From the NCBI GenBank assembly GCA_947474705.1, contig CANJJS010000039.1, forward strand, positions 1-42,334: a DNA stretch of 42,334 nucleotides, in the 5' to 3' direction. Within the stretch, counting starts at the first letter, position 1, and each line of letters starts with the position of its first letter. The position numbers and the translations under genes were made by a program. This document shows positions 33,198 through 42,334 of this stretch, one piece after another. The stretch is from Acetobacteraceae bacterium (GTDB taxonomy: Bacteria > Pseudomonadota > Alphaproteobacteria > Acetobacterales > Acetobacteraceae). Below the pieces are notes generated by a model. The model saw nothing but the letters and a program-made list of their open reading frames with translations, made no database searches and was not told the origin of the DNA.

Positions 33198-35054
33198 ATG
33201 GCCGGTCTGTTCCAGGACGACGCGACGGACGACCCTCCTCCCCCTCCGCCCGACGGTCCGGGTCTGTTCGGCGATGCGTTGCCCGAGGCCCCGGCGCCGG
33301 TGCATGCCGCCGCCTACCGGGTGCTCGCGCGGAAATACCGGCCGGCGACGTTCGACGATCTGATCGGCCAGGAGTCGATGGTGCGCATTCTGCGGAATGC
33401 CTTCTCCATCGGCCGCGTCGCGCATGCCTTCATGCTGACCGGCGTCCGCGGCGTCGGGAAGACGACGACCGCCCGCATCATCGCCCGCGCACTGAACTGC
33501 ACCGGCCCCGACGACACGGGCGGGCCCACGGCCGACCCTTGCGGCGTCTGCGGCAACTGCCTCGCCATCCTGAACGAGCGCGAGCCGGACGTCTTCGAAA
33601 TGGACGCCGCGTCGCGCACTGGCGTCGACGACGTACGCGAGATCATCGAGGTCAGCCGCTCCCGTCCGATGAAAATCCGCACCAAGGTTTTCATCATCGA
33701 CGAAATTCACATGCTGTCCCGCAACGCGTTCAACGCGCTGTTGAAGACGCTGGAGGAACCGCCGCCGCACGTGAAGTTCATCTTCGCGACGACGGAAATC
33801 CGCAAAGTGCCGATCACCGTGTTGTCGCGGTGCCAGCGCTTCGACCTGCGCCGCGTCCGCGTGTCCGAACTGCATGCGTTGTTCGAGCGGATCGCGGAGA
33901 AAGAAGGCGTTTCCATCCAACCCAACGCGCTGGACATGATCGCGCGGGCCGCGGATGGGTCTGTGCGCGATGGGTTGTCGATGCTGGATCAGGCGATCGC
34001 CCAGGCGGAGGGGGAGATTTCGTCGGTCCAGGTGGCGGAGATGCTGGGGCAGGCGGATCGGGACGCGGTGTTCGATTTGTTGGAAGCGGTCATGGGCGGC
34101 AAACCGGCCGCGGCGCTGGAAATCACCGACCGCGCCTACGAACGCGGCGCCGATCTCGGAACCATGCTGCAAGACCTGCTGGAACTGCTGCACACGGTCA
34201 CGCGGCTGAAATCCATTCCCGGCCTGCGCGACAGCGCCGAACTGCCGGAAGCCGAGCGCACCCGCGGCGCGATCATCGCCGACCGCCTGACGGTGCCGTC
34301 TTTGGCGCGCGCCTGGCAGATGCTGCTCAAGGGCGTGGGCGAGGTTGAGTCCGCGCCCGACCGCCGCGCCGCGGCCGAAATGGTGCTGATTCGTTTGTGC
34401 CATGTCTCCGACATGCCGCCGCCGGGCGATCTGGCGCGGCGGTTGCTGTCCGGGGGGGCGGTGCCCGCATCCCCGGGTCCGTCCGGGTCTGGCGGAGGCA
34501 GTGGCGGTGGCGGCGGCATGACCCGCGCGGTCGCCAACGGCGCGCCCGCGATGGAGGCGGTGCCGCAAGGCCCTCGCCTGTCCGGCTTCCGCGAAGTCGC
34601 GGCATTTGTGAAAGACCAGCGGGAGGCGATGCTGCACGCGCATTTGTTGCATTCCGTGCATCTCGTGCGTTTCGCCCCGCCGGTGATCGAGATCCGCACC
34701 GAGCCGGACGCGCCGCGCGACCTGGCGCCGAAACTGGCGGCGCTGCTGTCGGAGGCCACGGGTCAACGCTGGACGATCGCGCTGTCCACCTCGCCGGGCG
34801 AACCGACTTTGGCCGCGCAGGGCCAGCAGGCCGACACCGTCCGCCGCGAGGAAGCCGCCGATCACCCTCTTATTCGCGCCATCATGGCCGCGTTTCCGGG
34901 CGCGCGGATCGACGCCGTGCACGACAGCACCGCCGACGATTACGGCCTGCCCGCCTCGCCCGCCGCTGTTCCCCTGGGCGAGCCCGACATGCCGGACTTC
35001 GCGCCGCCCGATGCCGAATTCGCCGATGAAAATCCTTGGGAGATCGACCCGTGA
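33198..35054 (+). CDS. dnaX: DNA polymerase III subunit gamma/tau
   Basis: 618 residues. After a Pro-rich start, the AAA+ clamp loader core has Walker [10 protein letters not shown] (82-90), zinc cysteines C101, C115, C118, C121, DEIH at 168-171 and sensor [11 protein letters not shown] Gly/Ser/Pro-rich linker (about 415-440) separates it from the C-terminal tau part that binds polymerase and helicase. A run of seven G lies at codons 419-421; if one G were skipped, reading would stop at 34519, giving a gamma-sized product. ATG at 33198 has GGAG 12 bases upstream. Overlaps ybaB by four bases. Confidence 0.97.
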   Translation: MAGLFQDDATDDPPPPPPDGPGLFGDALPEAPAPVHAAAYRVLARKYRPATFDDLIGQESMVRILRNAFSIGRVAHAFMLTGVRGVGKTTTARIIARALNCTGPDDTGGPTADPCGVCGNCLAILNEREPDVFEMDAASRTGVDDVREIIEVSRSRPMKIRTKVFIIDEIHMLSRNAFNALLKTLEEPPPHVKFIFATTEIRKVPITVLSRCQRFDLRRVRVSELHALFERIAEKEGVSIQPNALDMIARAADGSVRDGLSMLDQAIAQAEGEISSVQVAEMLGQADRDAVFDLLEAVMGGKPAAALEITDRAYERGADLGTMLQDLLELLHTVTRLKSIPGLRDSAELPEAERTRGAIIADRLTVPSLARAWQMLLKGVGEVESAPDRRAAAEMVLIRLCHVSDMPPPGDLARRLLSGGAVPASPGPSGSGGGSGGGGGMTRAVANGAPAMEAVPQGPRLSGFREVAAFVKDQREAMLHAHLLHSVHLVRFAPPVIEIRTEPDAPRDLAPKLAALLSEATGQRWTIALSTSPGEPTLAAQGQQADTVRREEAADHPLIRAIMAAFPGARIDAVHDSTADDYGLPASPAAVPLGEPDMPDFAPPDAEFADENPWEIDP

Positions 35055-35374
35055 AGAACCTCGCCGGCCTGATGAAACAGGCGCAACAGATGCAGTCGAA
35101 AATGGAAGAGATGCAAAAGTCTCTTCTTGACCTGGAAGTGACGGGGGAGGCGGGCGCGGGCATGGTGCGCGTGACGCTGAACGGAAAGGGCGAGATGCGC
35201 GGTCTGACCATCGACCCGAAAGTCGTCGATCCCGCCGATACCGAAATGTTGCAGGACCTGATCATGGCCGCGCACCGCGCCGCCAAGGAAAAGGCCGAGG
35301 CGGCGTCGGCTGCGGAAATGCAAAAAGTCACCGGCGGGCTGAACCTGCCGGCCGGTCTGAAACTGCCGTTCTGA
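35051..35374 (+). CDS. ybaB: Nucleoid-associated protein YbaB/EbfC
   Basis: 107 residues. N-terminal helix [20 protein letters not shown], then the central beta strands [22 protein letters not shown] and a charged helix [22 protein letters not shown] small dimeric DNA-binding protein of the dnaX-ybaB-recR cluster. Start is GTG at 35051, overlapping the dnaX stop (GTGA), so translation is coupled; a TTG five codons upstream is an alternative. Confidence 0.94.
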   Translation: MKNLAGLMKQAQQMQSKMEEMQKSLLDLEVTGEAGAGMVRVTLNGKGEMRGLTIDPKVVDPADTEMLQDLIMAAHRAAKEKAEAASAAEMQKVTGGLNLPAGLKLPF

Positions 35375-35416
35375 GCGAGGCACCGGGAATGCGCGACGTC
35401 CCGCCCTCGCTTGTTC

Positions 35417-35444
35417 CGTCATCCCCCGGCTCGACCGGGGAACC
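35417..35444. repeat. Dispersed palindromic repeat, copy 2
   Basis: CGTCATCCCCCGGCTCGACC then GGGGAACC, 28 bases. The stem is CCCCGG / CCGGGG around CTCGA. Two of its three differences from copy 1 (26052-26079) are a base-pair swap A-T to G-C, so the hairpin is kept. It lies between ybaB and recR. Confidence 0.75.
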
Positions 35445-35475
35445 GGGCAGGCCCGGCTCACGGCGCCCCTGACCC

Positions 35476-36069
35476 ATGGGCGGTCCGGAAGTCGAGCACC
35501 TGATTTCGTTACTGTCGAGACTTCCGGGCATGGGCCCGCGCAGCGCCCGCCGCGCCGCCTTGCGGATGTTACAACAACCGGAGGCCCGCATGCTGCCGCT
35601 GGCCGCCGCCCTGGCGGAGGCCGCGCGCGTCGTCAAATCCTGCGCCGACTGCGGCAATCTCGACAGCCGCGACCCGTGTTCCGTCTGCGCCGACCATAAC
35701 CGCGACCGGTCCACTATCTGCGTGGTGGAGGGTGTCGGCGACCTGTGGGCGCTGGAACGAGCCGGTGTGCATCACGGGCTGTACCACGTCCTTGGCGGCA
35801 CCTTGTCGGCGTTGGGTGGCGTCCGTCCCGAGGATCTGAATGTCTCCACCCTGATCACCCGATTGCAGGACGGTTCCGTGTCCGAGGTCATTCTGGCCTT
35901 GGGCGCGACCGTCGAAGGCGCCACGACCGCGCATTGGCTGACCGATCGTCTGCGCCCTCTGGGTGTGGCCGTCACGAAAGTCGCACAGGGCGTACCCATG
36001 GGCGGCGCGCTGGACGCGCTGGACGACGGGACGCTCGCCGCGGCCTTGCGGTCGCGGCGAGCGTCGTGA
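35476..36069 (+). CDS. recR: Recombination protein RecR
   Basis: 197 residues, the usual length. N-terminal helix-hairpin-helix LPGMGPRSARRAAL, zinc finger C56-C59-C68-C71, then the Toprim domain (ICVVEGVGDLWALE) and GVPMGGALDALDDGTL at the end. RecR with RecO/RecF loads RecA at gaps. Starts MGGPEVEHL, typical of alphaproteobacteria; no strong ribosome site is visible before it. Its stop abuts the convergent SDR gene. Confidence 0.97.
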   Translation: MGGPEVEHLISLLSRLPGMGPRSARRAALRMLQQPEARMLPLAAALAEAARVVKSCADCGNLDSRDPCSVCADHNRDRSTICVVEGVGDLWALERAGVHHGLYHVLGGTLSALGGVRPEDLNVSTLITRLQDGSVSEVILALGATVEGATTAHWLTDRLRPLGVAVTKVAQGVPMGGALDALDDGTLAAALRSRRAS

Positions 36070-36996
36070 TCATTCCGCGTCGGGCGGCGCGACGTTGGGA
36101 ATGCCATTCATCAACGACGCCGGTACCGTCTCGATCAATTCGTTGACCGTGAACATGCCGTTGTCGGTGTATTTATAGATCGCGCGGGCTTCCTCGCCGA
36201 ACTGATAGGTATGAATCATCGACCGTTCCGCGTGAAATAACTGTCCGTTCACATCGCGCGATTCCTCAGTGCACAAATACGCCACCATCGGCGCGACAAA
36301 TTCCGGACCCGGCATCGCCATGCGCGATTCATACTGCGCCTGCGTGAGCAGCCCCCGCTCCAGCCGCCGCTTCCACCCCGCGATGACCGCGTCATTCACC
36401 GTCATCCGCGTCGCCGCCATCGGACACATCGCGTTCGCGGTGATGCCGTAACGTCCCGCCTCCCGCGCGATCGACCGCGTCAAACCAATGATCCCCGCCT
36501 TGGCCGCGGCATAGTTGCACTGCCCAACCGAACCCTTGAACGCATCGGACGAGAAATTGACAATCCGTCCATAGCGCGCGCCACGCATCACCTTGATCGC
36601 ATGGTGACACATGTTCCAGTTGCCCTTCAGATGCACCCCGACCACCTGATCGAAATCGTCCTCGGTCATGTTCCAGATCATGCGTTCCCGCAACATGCCC
36701 GCGATATTCACGACGAAATCGATTTTGCCATAGGTCTCGACGCATTGCGCGACCATCCGTCCGGTGCCCGCGTAATCGGTCACGGACGTGTAATTCGCGA
36801 CCGCGCGGCCCTGAAATGCCTCGATTTCCGAAACCACGGCATCGGCGGGCTTTTCCTCCGTCGCCTCGCCGCCACGGCCGAAGCCGGGGTCGTTCACGAC
36901 GACACTGGCGCCTTCTTTCGCCAACAACAAAGCGACCTCGCGTCCGATGCCGCGGCCCGCGCCGGTCACGATGCCGGCTCTTCCTTCCATGTTCAT
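36070..36996 (-). CDS. Short-chain dehydrogenase, MFE-2-like
   Basis: 308 residues. TGAGRGIG at 11-18 and an acidic/Gly insertion DPGFGRGGEATEEKPADAVV, the mark of MFE-2-type 3-hydroxyacyl-CoA dehydrogenases. NIAG (97-100) replaces NNAG. Catalytic Ser149, Tyr162 and Lys166 are present. C-terminal extension of about 60 residues with FHAERSMIHTYQFGEEARAIYK. CAGGAGGAAAAT lies before the ATG. Divergent from the amidohydrolase gene; both probably serve one catabolic pathway, but no direct evidence. Confidence 0.88.
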   Translation of the reverse strand: MNMEGRAGIVTGAGRGIGREVALLLAKEGASVVVNDPGFGRGGEATEEKPADAVVSEIEAFQGRAVANYTSVTDYAGTGRMVAQCVETYGKIDFVVNIAGMLRERMIWNMTEDDFDQVVGVHLKGNWNMCHHAIKVMRGARYGRIVNFSSDAFKGSVGQCNYAAAKAGIIGLTRSIAREAGRYGITANAMCPMAATRMTVNDAVIAGWKRRLERGLLTQAQYESRMAMPGPEFVAPMVAYLCTEESRDVNGQLFHAERSMIHTYQFGEEARAIYKYTDNGMFTVNELIETVPASLMNGIPNVAPPDAE

Positions 36997-37157
36997 GATA
37001 TTTTCCTCCTGGTTCGAACACGCGGGAGTTCAGCACGCGCCCGGACCCGCGGCAAACGCCGGTTTGCCAGGAGCGCAGCGCGGTGCCAGTGTTCAGCCCA
37101 GGCGCCGTGTCGCCGCTGGCGGCCGCGCCCCATGAGAAAGCTCTGGAGGGCATCCAA

Positions 37158-38864
37158 ATGGCTTACGATCTTCTTATCAAGAACGGACTGGTCGTGGACG
37201 GCTCCGGCATGCCGGCCTTTCGCGGCGATGTGGGCGTGGCCGATGGGAAAATCGTTGAAATCGGCAAACTCAGCGGGCCCGCGACGCGGACCGTCGATGC
37301 GGCGGGCCTGGCGGTTTCGCCTGGGTTCATCGACAACCACGCGCATTACGATGGCCAGGTGACATGGGACCCGTTATGCACGTTCTCGCCGCAACATGGC
37401 GCGACCACCGTGATTTTTGGGAATTGTTCGTTGGCGCTGGCGCCGGTGCGGCCAGGTAAAGAGCACCGCACGGCGGAATTTTTGTCGTATGTCGAAGCGA
37501 TCCCGATGGAAGTTCTGAATACCATCGATGTCGACTGGGAAACCATCCCACAATACATGGACAAACTCGACAAATGTTTGGGCGTCAACGCCGGAACGCT
37601 GATTGGGCACACGCCGGTCCGCCATTACGTCATGGGCGACGAGTGCCAGAAGCGCACCGCCAACGCCGATGAGATCAAGGCAATGCAGGACGTTGTCCGC
37701 GACGCGCTGACCGCCGGCGCGCTTGGCTTGTCGTTGTCGCGCCAAAAGGGACATTTCGATCCGCAGGGCGTGCCGATCCCCGCGCTATGGGCCGACGACA
37801 ACGAAATCTTCGCCCTCGCCGACGTGCTGCGCGAACTCAGCACCGGAACGATCCAGGTCGGCGGCGGCGTCGATATGGAACTGAAGGACGGGATGATGGC
37901 CCGTCTGGCCGAGGCCACGGGCCGTATCGTGGTTTACAACAACCTCGCGCAAACCGTCAGGCATCCCGACAAGTGGCAAAAGCACATGGCCCGCGTCGAT
38001 GAGACGGTCGCACAGGGCATCCGCGCCTACCCGATGTGCAGCCCCAACCGGGTAACGCAAGACTTCACCATGCGCAATTGTCAGGTGTTTCGCGGTCTCC
38101 CCACCTGGCACCCGATCCTGATCGCGACAGACGAGGAAAAACTCCGCGCCTACGCCGATCTCGCCGTCCGTCAAAAACTGCACGATGAGGCGGTCGAACG
38201 CAAAGGCGACATTTCCGCCGCCAACGGGTTCTCAAAAACCTGGTGGGATTACATGTGGGTCAATGAGCCCGCGTTGAAGAAGAACGAACAGTTCCGCTTC
38301 AAAACCATCGGCGAAATCGCCAAAATGACCAACAAACGCGTGATCGACGCCTTCCTCGATCTGGTCGTGGAGGAAAATCTCGATACGCGCTTCCTCCAGG
38401 CCGAAAACAACATCGACGACGAGGCGATGCGCAAAATCCTCACCTATCCCAACGCGATCATTGGGTTGGGCGACGGCGGCGCGCATGTGCAGTTCCACGG
38501 CGGCTACGGCTATACCACCCGCCTGCTTGGCGAATGGGTCCGCGAGCGGAAAGTCTTGACCTTGGAACAAGCCGTGCGGAAACTGACCTTCGAGTCAGCC
38601 TCTACCTTCGGCATCCATGACCGCGGCATGCTGCGGCCGGGCCTCGCCGCGGATATCGTGCTGTTCGATCCGAAAACCGTGAACGCGGGGAAGGAGACCG
38701 TCGTCCACGATTTCCCTGGTGGCGGCTGGCGCATCCGCGAGGAAGCGCTTGGCGTGCACATGACCATCGTCAATGGCCAGGTTTTGCTGGAAGACGGCAA
38801 ACACACCGGGGCGCTGCCGGGCCGCGTCGTCCGCAATTCCTGGTACCACGCGCACCGGAATTGA
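37158..38864 (+). CDS. N-acyl-D-amino-acid deacylase-like amidohydrolase
   Basis: 568 residues, matching the D-aminoacylase group. N-terminal sandwich DLLIKNGLVVDGSGMP, metal motif PGFIDNHAHYDGQ with HxH, the Cys site IFGNCSLALAPVRPG, central GALGLSLSRQ and the C-terminal GDGGAHVQFHGGYGYTTRLLGEWVRE with catalytic Asp. In the usual D-aminoacylases the C-site reads GNCG; here it is GNCS. The true substrate may be a D-amino acid derivative or another amide. GGAGGG before ATG at 37158. Confidence 0.92.
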   Translation: MAYDLLIKNGLVVDGSGMPAFRGDVGVADGKIVEIGKLSGPATRTVDAAGLAVSPGFIDNHAHYDGQVTWDPLCTFSPQHGATTVIFGNCSLALAPVRPGKEHRTAEFLSYVEAIPMEVLNTIDVDWETIPQYMDKLDKCLGVNAGTLIGHTPVRHYVMGDECQKRTANADEIKAMQDVVRDALTAGALGLSLSRQKGHFDPQGVPIPALWADDNEIFALADVLRELSTGTIQVGGGVDMELKDGMMARLAEATGRIVVYNNLAQTVRHPDKWQKHMARVDETVAQGIRAYPMCSPNRVTQDFTMRNCQVFRGLPTWHPILIATDEEKLRAYADLAVRQKLHDEAVERKGDISAANGFSKTWWDYMWVNEPALKKNEQFRFKTIGEIAKMTNKRVIDAFLDLVVEENLDTRFLQAENNIDDEAMRKILTYPNAIIGLGDGGAHVQFHGGYGYTTRLLGEWVRERKVLTLEQAVRKLTFESASTFGIHDRGMLRPGLAADIVLFDPKTVNAGKETVVHDFPGGGWRIREEALGVHMTIVNGQVLLEDGKHTGALPGRVVRNSWYHAHRN

Positions 38865-38870
38865 AACCCT

Positions 38871-38898
38871 GGCCCGTGCTCAACTTCGGGCGCGGGCC
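38871..38898. terminator. Possible terminator hairpin between convergent genes
   Basis: GGCCCG at 38871-38876 pairs with CGGGCC at 38893-38898, loop 16 bases, partly inside the 3' end of the HugZ-like gene. No T-run. Weak compared with the one at 23037. Confidence 0.35.
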
Positions 38899-39587
38899 TC
38901 GCCGGTCATGCGGACCAGTTCGGTCCGCACGCCGCCCGAGTCGGCGACCGGCGCGGACCAATGGAAACGCGCGACTTTTTCGTCCCGCGCCAGGTCCATG
39001 CCATCGCTATCGGCCACGACCATCCGCCAGTCCCCCGCCTCCCCCGCGATCGCCGCCAGCGCGTCCGCGTGGTCCTGGTTACAGTGCGAGAGGATGCCCG
39101 CCTCGGACTCCACGACGGCCGCCACGGCCGCCGGATCGGGCGAAAGATCGGCCATCCTCACCCGCGTCGCCCGCGCGAAGCCGCCGACCAGCAAGGCGCC
39201 CATCGGCCTGATCCGCCACAGGTGAAAATCCCCGAACCCCGCATACATCGCGGCGTAAGGATGAATCGCCAAATACCGCGCCAGCGCCGCCGGATCGTCG
39301 TCCACCGCGGCGATTCCCGTCACCGTCACGCGGGGCGCCGTCTGCGGATTCGCCGTTTCCGCCGTCCCCACCGCCAGCAGCGAACACCGCGGCTCAACCC
39401 GCAAATGCCGCGTGTGTTCGGACAAATCCGACAAGAGCAAAAAAATCGAAAAATCGGGCGCGCAGGCAGGGGTCGCCAACGTCGAAAAGGGCTGCCCGCC
39501 GTCGGCGGCGGTCGCGAGCGTCGCGGCGCGCGCGGCCCGAAACAGTTTCCGGGCCTCGAAACCGGCGGCGGCGGGGTCGTCTGCCAT
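38880..39587 (-). CDS. HugZ-like pyridoxamine-phosphate-oxidase-fold protein with DUF2470
   Basis: 235 residues. N-terminal split-barrel (about 10-150) with [20 protein letters not shown] and [22 protein letters not shown], then a C-terminal DUF2470 domain with [21 protein letters not shown]. HugZ proteins bind heme and some degrade it; others in the family are uncharacterised. No other heme gene is next to it. The frame ends close to the amidohydrolase stop (convergent). Confidence 0.88.
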   Translation of the reverse strand: MADDPAAAGFEARKLFRAARAATLATAADGGQPFSTLATPACAPDFSIFLLLSDLSEHTRHLRVEPRCSLLAVGTAETANPQTAPRVTVTGIAAVDDDPAALARYLAIHPYAAMYAGFGDFHLWRIRPMGALLVGGFARATRVRMADLSPDPAAVAAVVESEAGILSHCNQDHADALAAIAGEAGDWRMVVADSDGMDLARDEKVARFHWSAPVADSGGVRTELVRMTGEARARS

Positions 39588-39684
39588 TTTTTGTTCACCT
39601 CGTGTCCTGGATGCGCCACAATTGGGTGTAAAGGTGCCTTATCGGGCGGAAACCCGAAAGCCGCTTCCATTGAGGACGCAACCC

Positions 39685-40386
39685 ATGAAACAGACGATCG
39701 CCCTGGTCGACGACGACCGCAATATCCTGACCAGCGTCTCCATGACCCTGGAAGCCGAGGGATTCCAGGTCCGCACCTACACGGACGGCGAAAGCGCGTT
39801 GCAGGGGCTGACCGCGAAACCCGCCGACCTCGCCGTGCTGGACGTGAAAATGCCACGCATGGACGGGATGGAACTGCTGCAACGCCTGCGCCAACGCAGT
39901 ACGATGCCGGTGATTTTTCTGACCTCGAAGGACGAGGAAGTCGACGAGCTGATGGGTCTGCGTCTGGGCGCCGACGATTACATCACCAAACCCTTCAGCC
40001 AGCGTTTGCTGCTGGAACGCATCCGCGCCCTGCTGCGCCGGAACGAGGCCAGCCGCGCGGAGGGTTCCGGCGCCGCACCGGGCGGGGTGATGACCCGCGG
40101 CGATCTGGTACTGGACGAAACGAAGCATCAATGCCTTTGGAAGCAGCAGGATATTCAACTGACCGTTACCGAATTCCTGTTGGTGAAGGCGTTGGGCGCG
40201 CGGCCCGGCATGGTCAAAAGCCGCGATCAGTTGATCGACGCGGCCTATGGCGAAAATATTTACGTGGACGATCGCACCATCGACAGCCATGTCAAACGCG
40301 TGCGTAAGAAATTTCGCGCGGTGGACGACAAATTCGATCAGATCGAAACCCTTTATGGGATCGGCTATCGTTACAAGGAACACTAA
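39685..40386 (+). CDS. chvI: Response regulator ChvI
   Basis: 233 residues. Receiver with acidic Asp10/Asp11, phosphoacceptor Asp53 in VLDVKMP, and TKPF. DNA-binding wHTH with [22 protein letters not shown] and [23 protein letters not shown], the ChvI signature, ending [10 protein letters not shown]. In other alphaproteobacteria ChvI is activated by acid or envelope stress and controls exopolysaccharide and surface genes. GAGGAC lies about eight bases before the ATG. Followed at once by chvG. Confidence 0.95.
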   Translation: MKQTIALVDDDRNILTSVSMTLEAEGFQVRTYTDGESALQGLTAKPADLAVLDVKMPRMDGMELLQRLRQRSTMPVIFLTSKDEEVDELMGLRLGADDYITKPFSQRLLLERIRALLRRNEASRAEGSGAAPGGVMTRGDLVLDETKHQCLWKQQDIQLTVTEFLLVKALGARPGMVKSRDQLIDAAYGENIYVDDRTIDSHVKRVRKKFRAVDDKFDQIETLYGIGYRYKEH

Positions 40387-42051
40387 GTGCCCGATGGCTC
40401 GGCTTTCGCGGGTATAAGTCCGGCGCCGCGCAAACACCGGCAACGCCTGGTGTCGCCGTTGCTGCGGCGCATCCTGCTGGTGAACGCGTTGCCGCTGGCG
40501 CTGCTGGTCGCGGCGTTGTTGTACCTGGATCAGTATCAGAACGGTCTGCTCGAAGCCCAGGTGGCGGCGTTGCGGGAACAGGCGAAGATTTACGCGGGCG
40601 CGATCGGAGAGAGTGCGGTGCTCGCCACCGATCCGGAGAACCCGCATCTGGTGCCGGAAATCGCGCGTCCATTGCTGCGCCGCCTAACCGATCCCACGCC
40701 CGACGCGCGGGCGAAAATCTACGCGCCCGACGGCACGACGGTCGCGGACTCGCAGCTCAGGGACGGCCAAGGCCCGACCAACCCGCGGCCGCCGCTGCCG
40801 CCAATCGATCGCGGTCCCATTCTCTCGCGAGTTGGACATGTCTACGATTTCGTGCTCTCGCTCGTGCCTCATCGCGGCAAGGTCACTCCGGTCGACATGA
40901 CCCCCGGCGCGCGCGGCCCCGAATGGCAGCCGGACGTGAAGGAAGAACTCCGCCTGCAAAGCGCCGGCAAAAGCCGCGAAATGCCGCCCTATATCCGGCG
41001 CACCGTCGACGACCGGCTGTGGATCACCGTCGCCGAGCCGGTCGAGCGCGACAAACGCACCGTCGGCATCGTGCTTCTGACGCGCGAGGCGCGGGAGGTC
41101 GAGGAAAGTCTCCTGGCCATCCGCTTGTCGATCGTCGCGCTGTTCGGCCTCGCGCTGGCGCTGACCGTGCTTTTGTCGTGGTATTTGTCGCTGACCATCG
41201 CGCGGCCCATCCTGCGTCTGGCCGACGCCGCCAGCGACATGCGAGAGGGCAAGGGCCGCACCGGCAGCGTCTCCGCTTCGCTGCTGGCGCGCCGGGACGA
41301 GGTCGGGGCGCTGGCCAATGCGGTTTCGGATTCCGCCGCCGCTTTATGGGCGCGCATGGACGCCACGGAACGTTTCGCCGCCGACGTGGCGCACGAGTTG
41401 AAAAATCCGCTATCGTCGATCCGCAGCGCGATCGAGACATTGATGCGGATCGAGGACCCGGCGCGGCGCAAACAACTCCTCACCATCATTGGCCAGGATG
41501 TCGTGCGTCTCGATCGGCTGATCAGCGATGTCAGCGACGCCTCCCGTCTCGACGCCGAGATGTCGCGCGTGACGGCCGCGCCCGTCGATGTCGTGGCGAT
41601 CCTGCGCACGCTGAAGGAACTCGACGACGCCACCCGCGATCAGGAAAACGATCCGCGCATGGAAGTGGTCGCGCCACCGAGTGGCGCCGAAGTGCTGGCT
41701 GTCGAAGACAGGCTCGTGCAGGTTCTTCGAAACTTGATCGGCAACGCGCAATCTTTCAGTCCGCGCGCGGGCCGCATCCTCGCGCAGGTGAAAGACCTTG
41801 GCGCACGGGTGGAAATCAGCGTCGAGGATCAGGGGCCGGGCATTCCCGACGCCAATCTGGAGCATATTTTCGAGCGGTTCTATTCCGAACGCCCGCAAGG
41901 CGAGAAATTCGGACAACACTCGGGCCTCGGCCTGTCCATCTCCCGCCAGATCGTCGAGGCCTTGCAAGGCCAGATTTCCGCCGAGAACGTCCGCGACGCG
42001 CAGGGCAAGGTCCTTGGCGCCCGCTTCATTGTCCGTCTGCCGAAAGCATGA
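40387..42051 (+). CDS. chvG: Sensor histidine kinase ChvG
   Basis: 554 residues. Membrane spans about 29-47 and 247-271 with a periplasmic sensor between them, then HAMP and the H-box AADVAHELKNPLSSIR with His336. ATPase motifs are LIGNAQSFSPRAG, VEDQGPGIPD and HSGLGLSISRQIVEALQG. It begins with GTG at 40387, directly after the chvI stop, so it is coupled to it. In relatives a small periplasmic inhibitor (ExoR) binds the sensor; none is in the window. Confidence 0.95.
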   Translation: MPDGSAFAGISPAPRKHRQRLVSPLLRRILLVNALPLALLVAALLYLDQYQNGLLEAQVAALREQAKIYAGAIGESAVLATDPENPHLVPEIARPLLRRLTDPTPDARAKIYAPDGTTVADSQLRDGQGPTNPRPPLPPIDRGPILSRVGHVYDFVLSLVPHRGKVTPVDMTPGARGPEWQPDVKEELRLQSAGKSREMPPYIRRTVDDRLWITVAEPVERDKRTVGIVLLTREAREVEESLLAIRLSIVALFGLALALTVLLSWYLSLTIARPILRLADAASDMREGKGRTGSVSASLLARRDEVGALANAVSDSAAALWARMDATERFAADVAHELKNPLSSIRSAIETLMRIEDPARRKQLLTIIGQDVVRLDRLISDVSDASRLDAEMSRVTAAPVDVVAILRTLKELDDATRDQENDPRMEVVAPPSGAEVLAVEDRLVQVLRNLIGNAQSFSPRAGRILAQVKDLGARVEISVEDQGPGIPDANLEHIFERFYSERPQGEKFGQHSGLGLSISRQIVEALQGQISAENVRDAQGKVLGARFIVRLPKA

Positions 42052-42334
42052 ACATGTTCAAGTACGTCGTCGCCGCGCTGCTGTTCGCCGTCCCGGCGCT
42101 GGCGCAAAATACCCCAGGCCCGACGCTCGCCGCCGTGCTGAAAAAAGGCTACATCGAATGCGCGGTCGCGCCGACAACGCCCGGCTTCAGCATCGTCGAC
42201 AGCAAGGGCGAGTTCCGCGGCCTCGACACCGACACCTGCCGCGCCGTCGCCGCCGCGATATTTGGCAAGGCCAGCCACGCGAAATTCGTGCCGACCAACG
42301 GCGCCCAACGCCTGCCGGTTCTGCAATCGGGCCA
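42048..42334 (+). CDS. Amino-acid ABC transporter substrate-binding protein, N-terminal part
   Basis: 95 residues to the window edge. Signal peptide (MFKYVVAALLFAVPALA) and then the GlnH/AapJ-like start LAAVLKKGYIECAVAPTTPG and FRGLDTDTCRAVAAAIFG, typical of general amino-acid binding proteins. The C-terminal part and the transporter genes lie beyond the window. Its ATG overlaps the chvG stop (ATGA). Confidence 0.88.
   Translation, partial: MNMFKYVVAALLFAVPALAQNTPGPTLAAVLKKGYIECAVAPTTPGFSIVDSKGEFRGLDTDTCRAVAAAIFGKASHAKFVPTNGAQRLPVLQSG

Noticed and set aside
32775-34922. Minus-strand open frame of about 700 codons across dnaX
   Set aside because: Antisense to dnaX; long antisense frames are common in high-GC genes. 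No conserved motif.
1-42334. CRISPR arrays, tRNA or ribosomal RNA genes
   Set aside because: No regularly spaced repeat-spacer pattern and no tRNA or rRNA sequence was found by eye; the only structural RNA recognised is the SRP RNA.

Overview
The window is high-GC, tightly packed bacterial DNA. It most likely comes from an alphaproteobacterium near the Rhodospirillales/Acetobacteraceae. The reasons are the small SRP RNA just upstream of dnaX-ybaB-recR, a ChvI/ChvG two-component pair, a MarR/OmpR-type regulator/kinase trio resembling PetP-PetR, two PEP-CTERM surface proteins, and the codon bias. The family-level placement is inference. No tRNA, 16S/23S rRNA or CRISPR array was seen.

Layout. 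1-1548 is mobile DNA: one IS21-family element (istA reading left, out of the window) appears inserted into the 3' end of the istA of a second IS21 element. The second keeps istB, a small accessory gene and a right end of repeated motifs, and it abuts a glycosyltransferase gene of which only the 3' end is present. 2231-5080 (minus) is a PspA-like / DUF350 / DUF2491 envelope-stress cluster like E. coli yjfJ-yjfL-yjfK. 5337-8467 is a catabolic-looking oxidoreductase set (luciferase-like monooxygenase, 6PGDH-like dehydrogenase, iron-ADH-type protein). A PEP-CTERM gene follows, then MarR regulator, response regulator and histidine kinase. 12139-16383 holds an SDR, an enolase-superfamily protein with substituted active-site positions, an amidohydrolase and a DMT exporter.

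16384-21110 is a low-GC accessory island. It has a phenylalanine-type pentapeptide-repeat protein whose C-terminal membrane domain is separated by a one-base frameshift, then three Fic/Doc-fold genes: two related AbrB-antitoxin/Doc-toxin modules flanking a class II Fic gene. Each antitoxin has a repeat or palindrome in its promoter region.

21179-32931 returns to metabolism: N-formylglutamate amidohydrolase-like, quinone oxidoreductase, Tat-type dienelactone hydrolase, rlmB with a hydratase-like gene, an SDR, a second PEP-CTERM protein, and an operon of FkbM methyltransferase, two acyl-CoA ligases and a cyclase-family hydrolase. 33060-36069 is the conserved ffs-dnaX-ybaB-recR block. 36070-42334 carries an MFE-type SDR, a D-aminoacylase-like amidohydrolase, a HugZ-like protein, chvI-chvG, and the start of an amino-acid ABC transporter binding protein.

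No gene set here is clearly a wholly new system. The best candidates for a second look are the Doc/Fic/Doc cluster beside the frameshifted pentapeptide protein, the enolase-superfamily protein with substituted catalytic positions, and the long-armed DUF2491 membrane protein in the PspA-like cluster.
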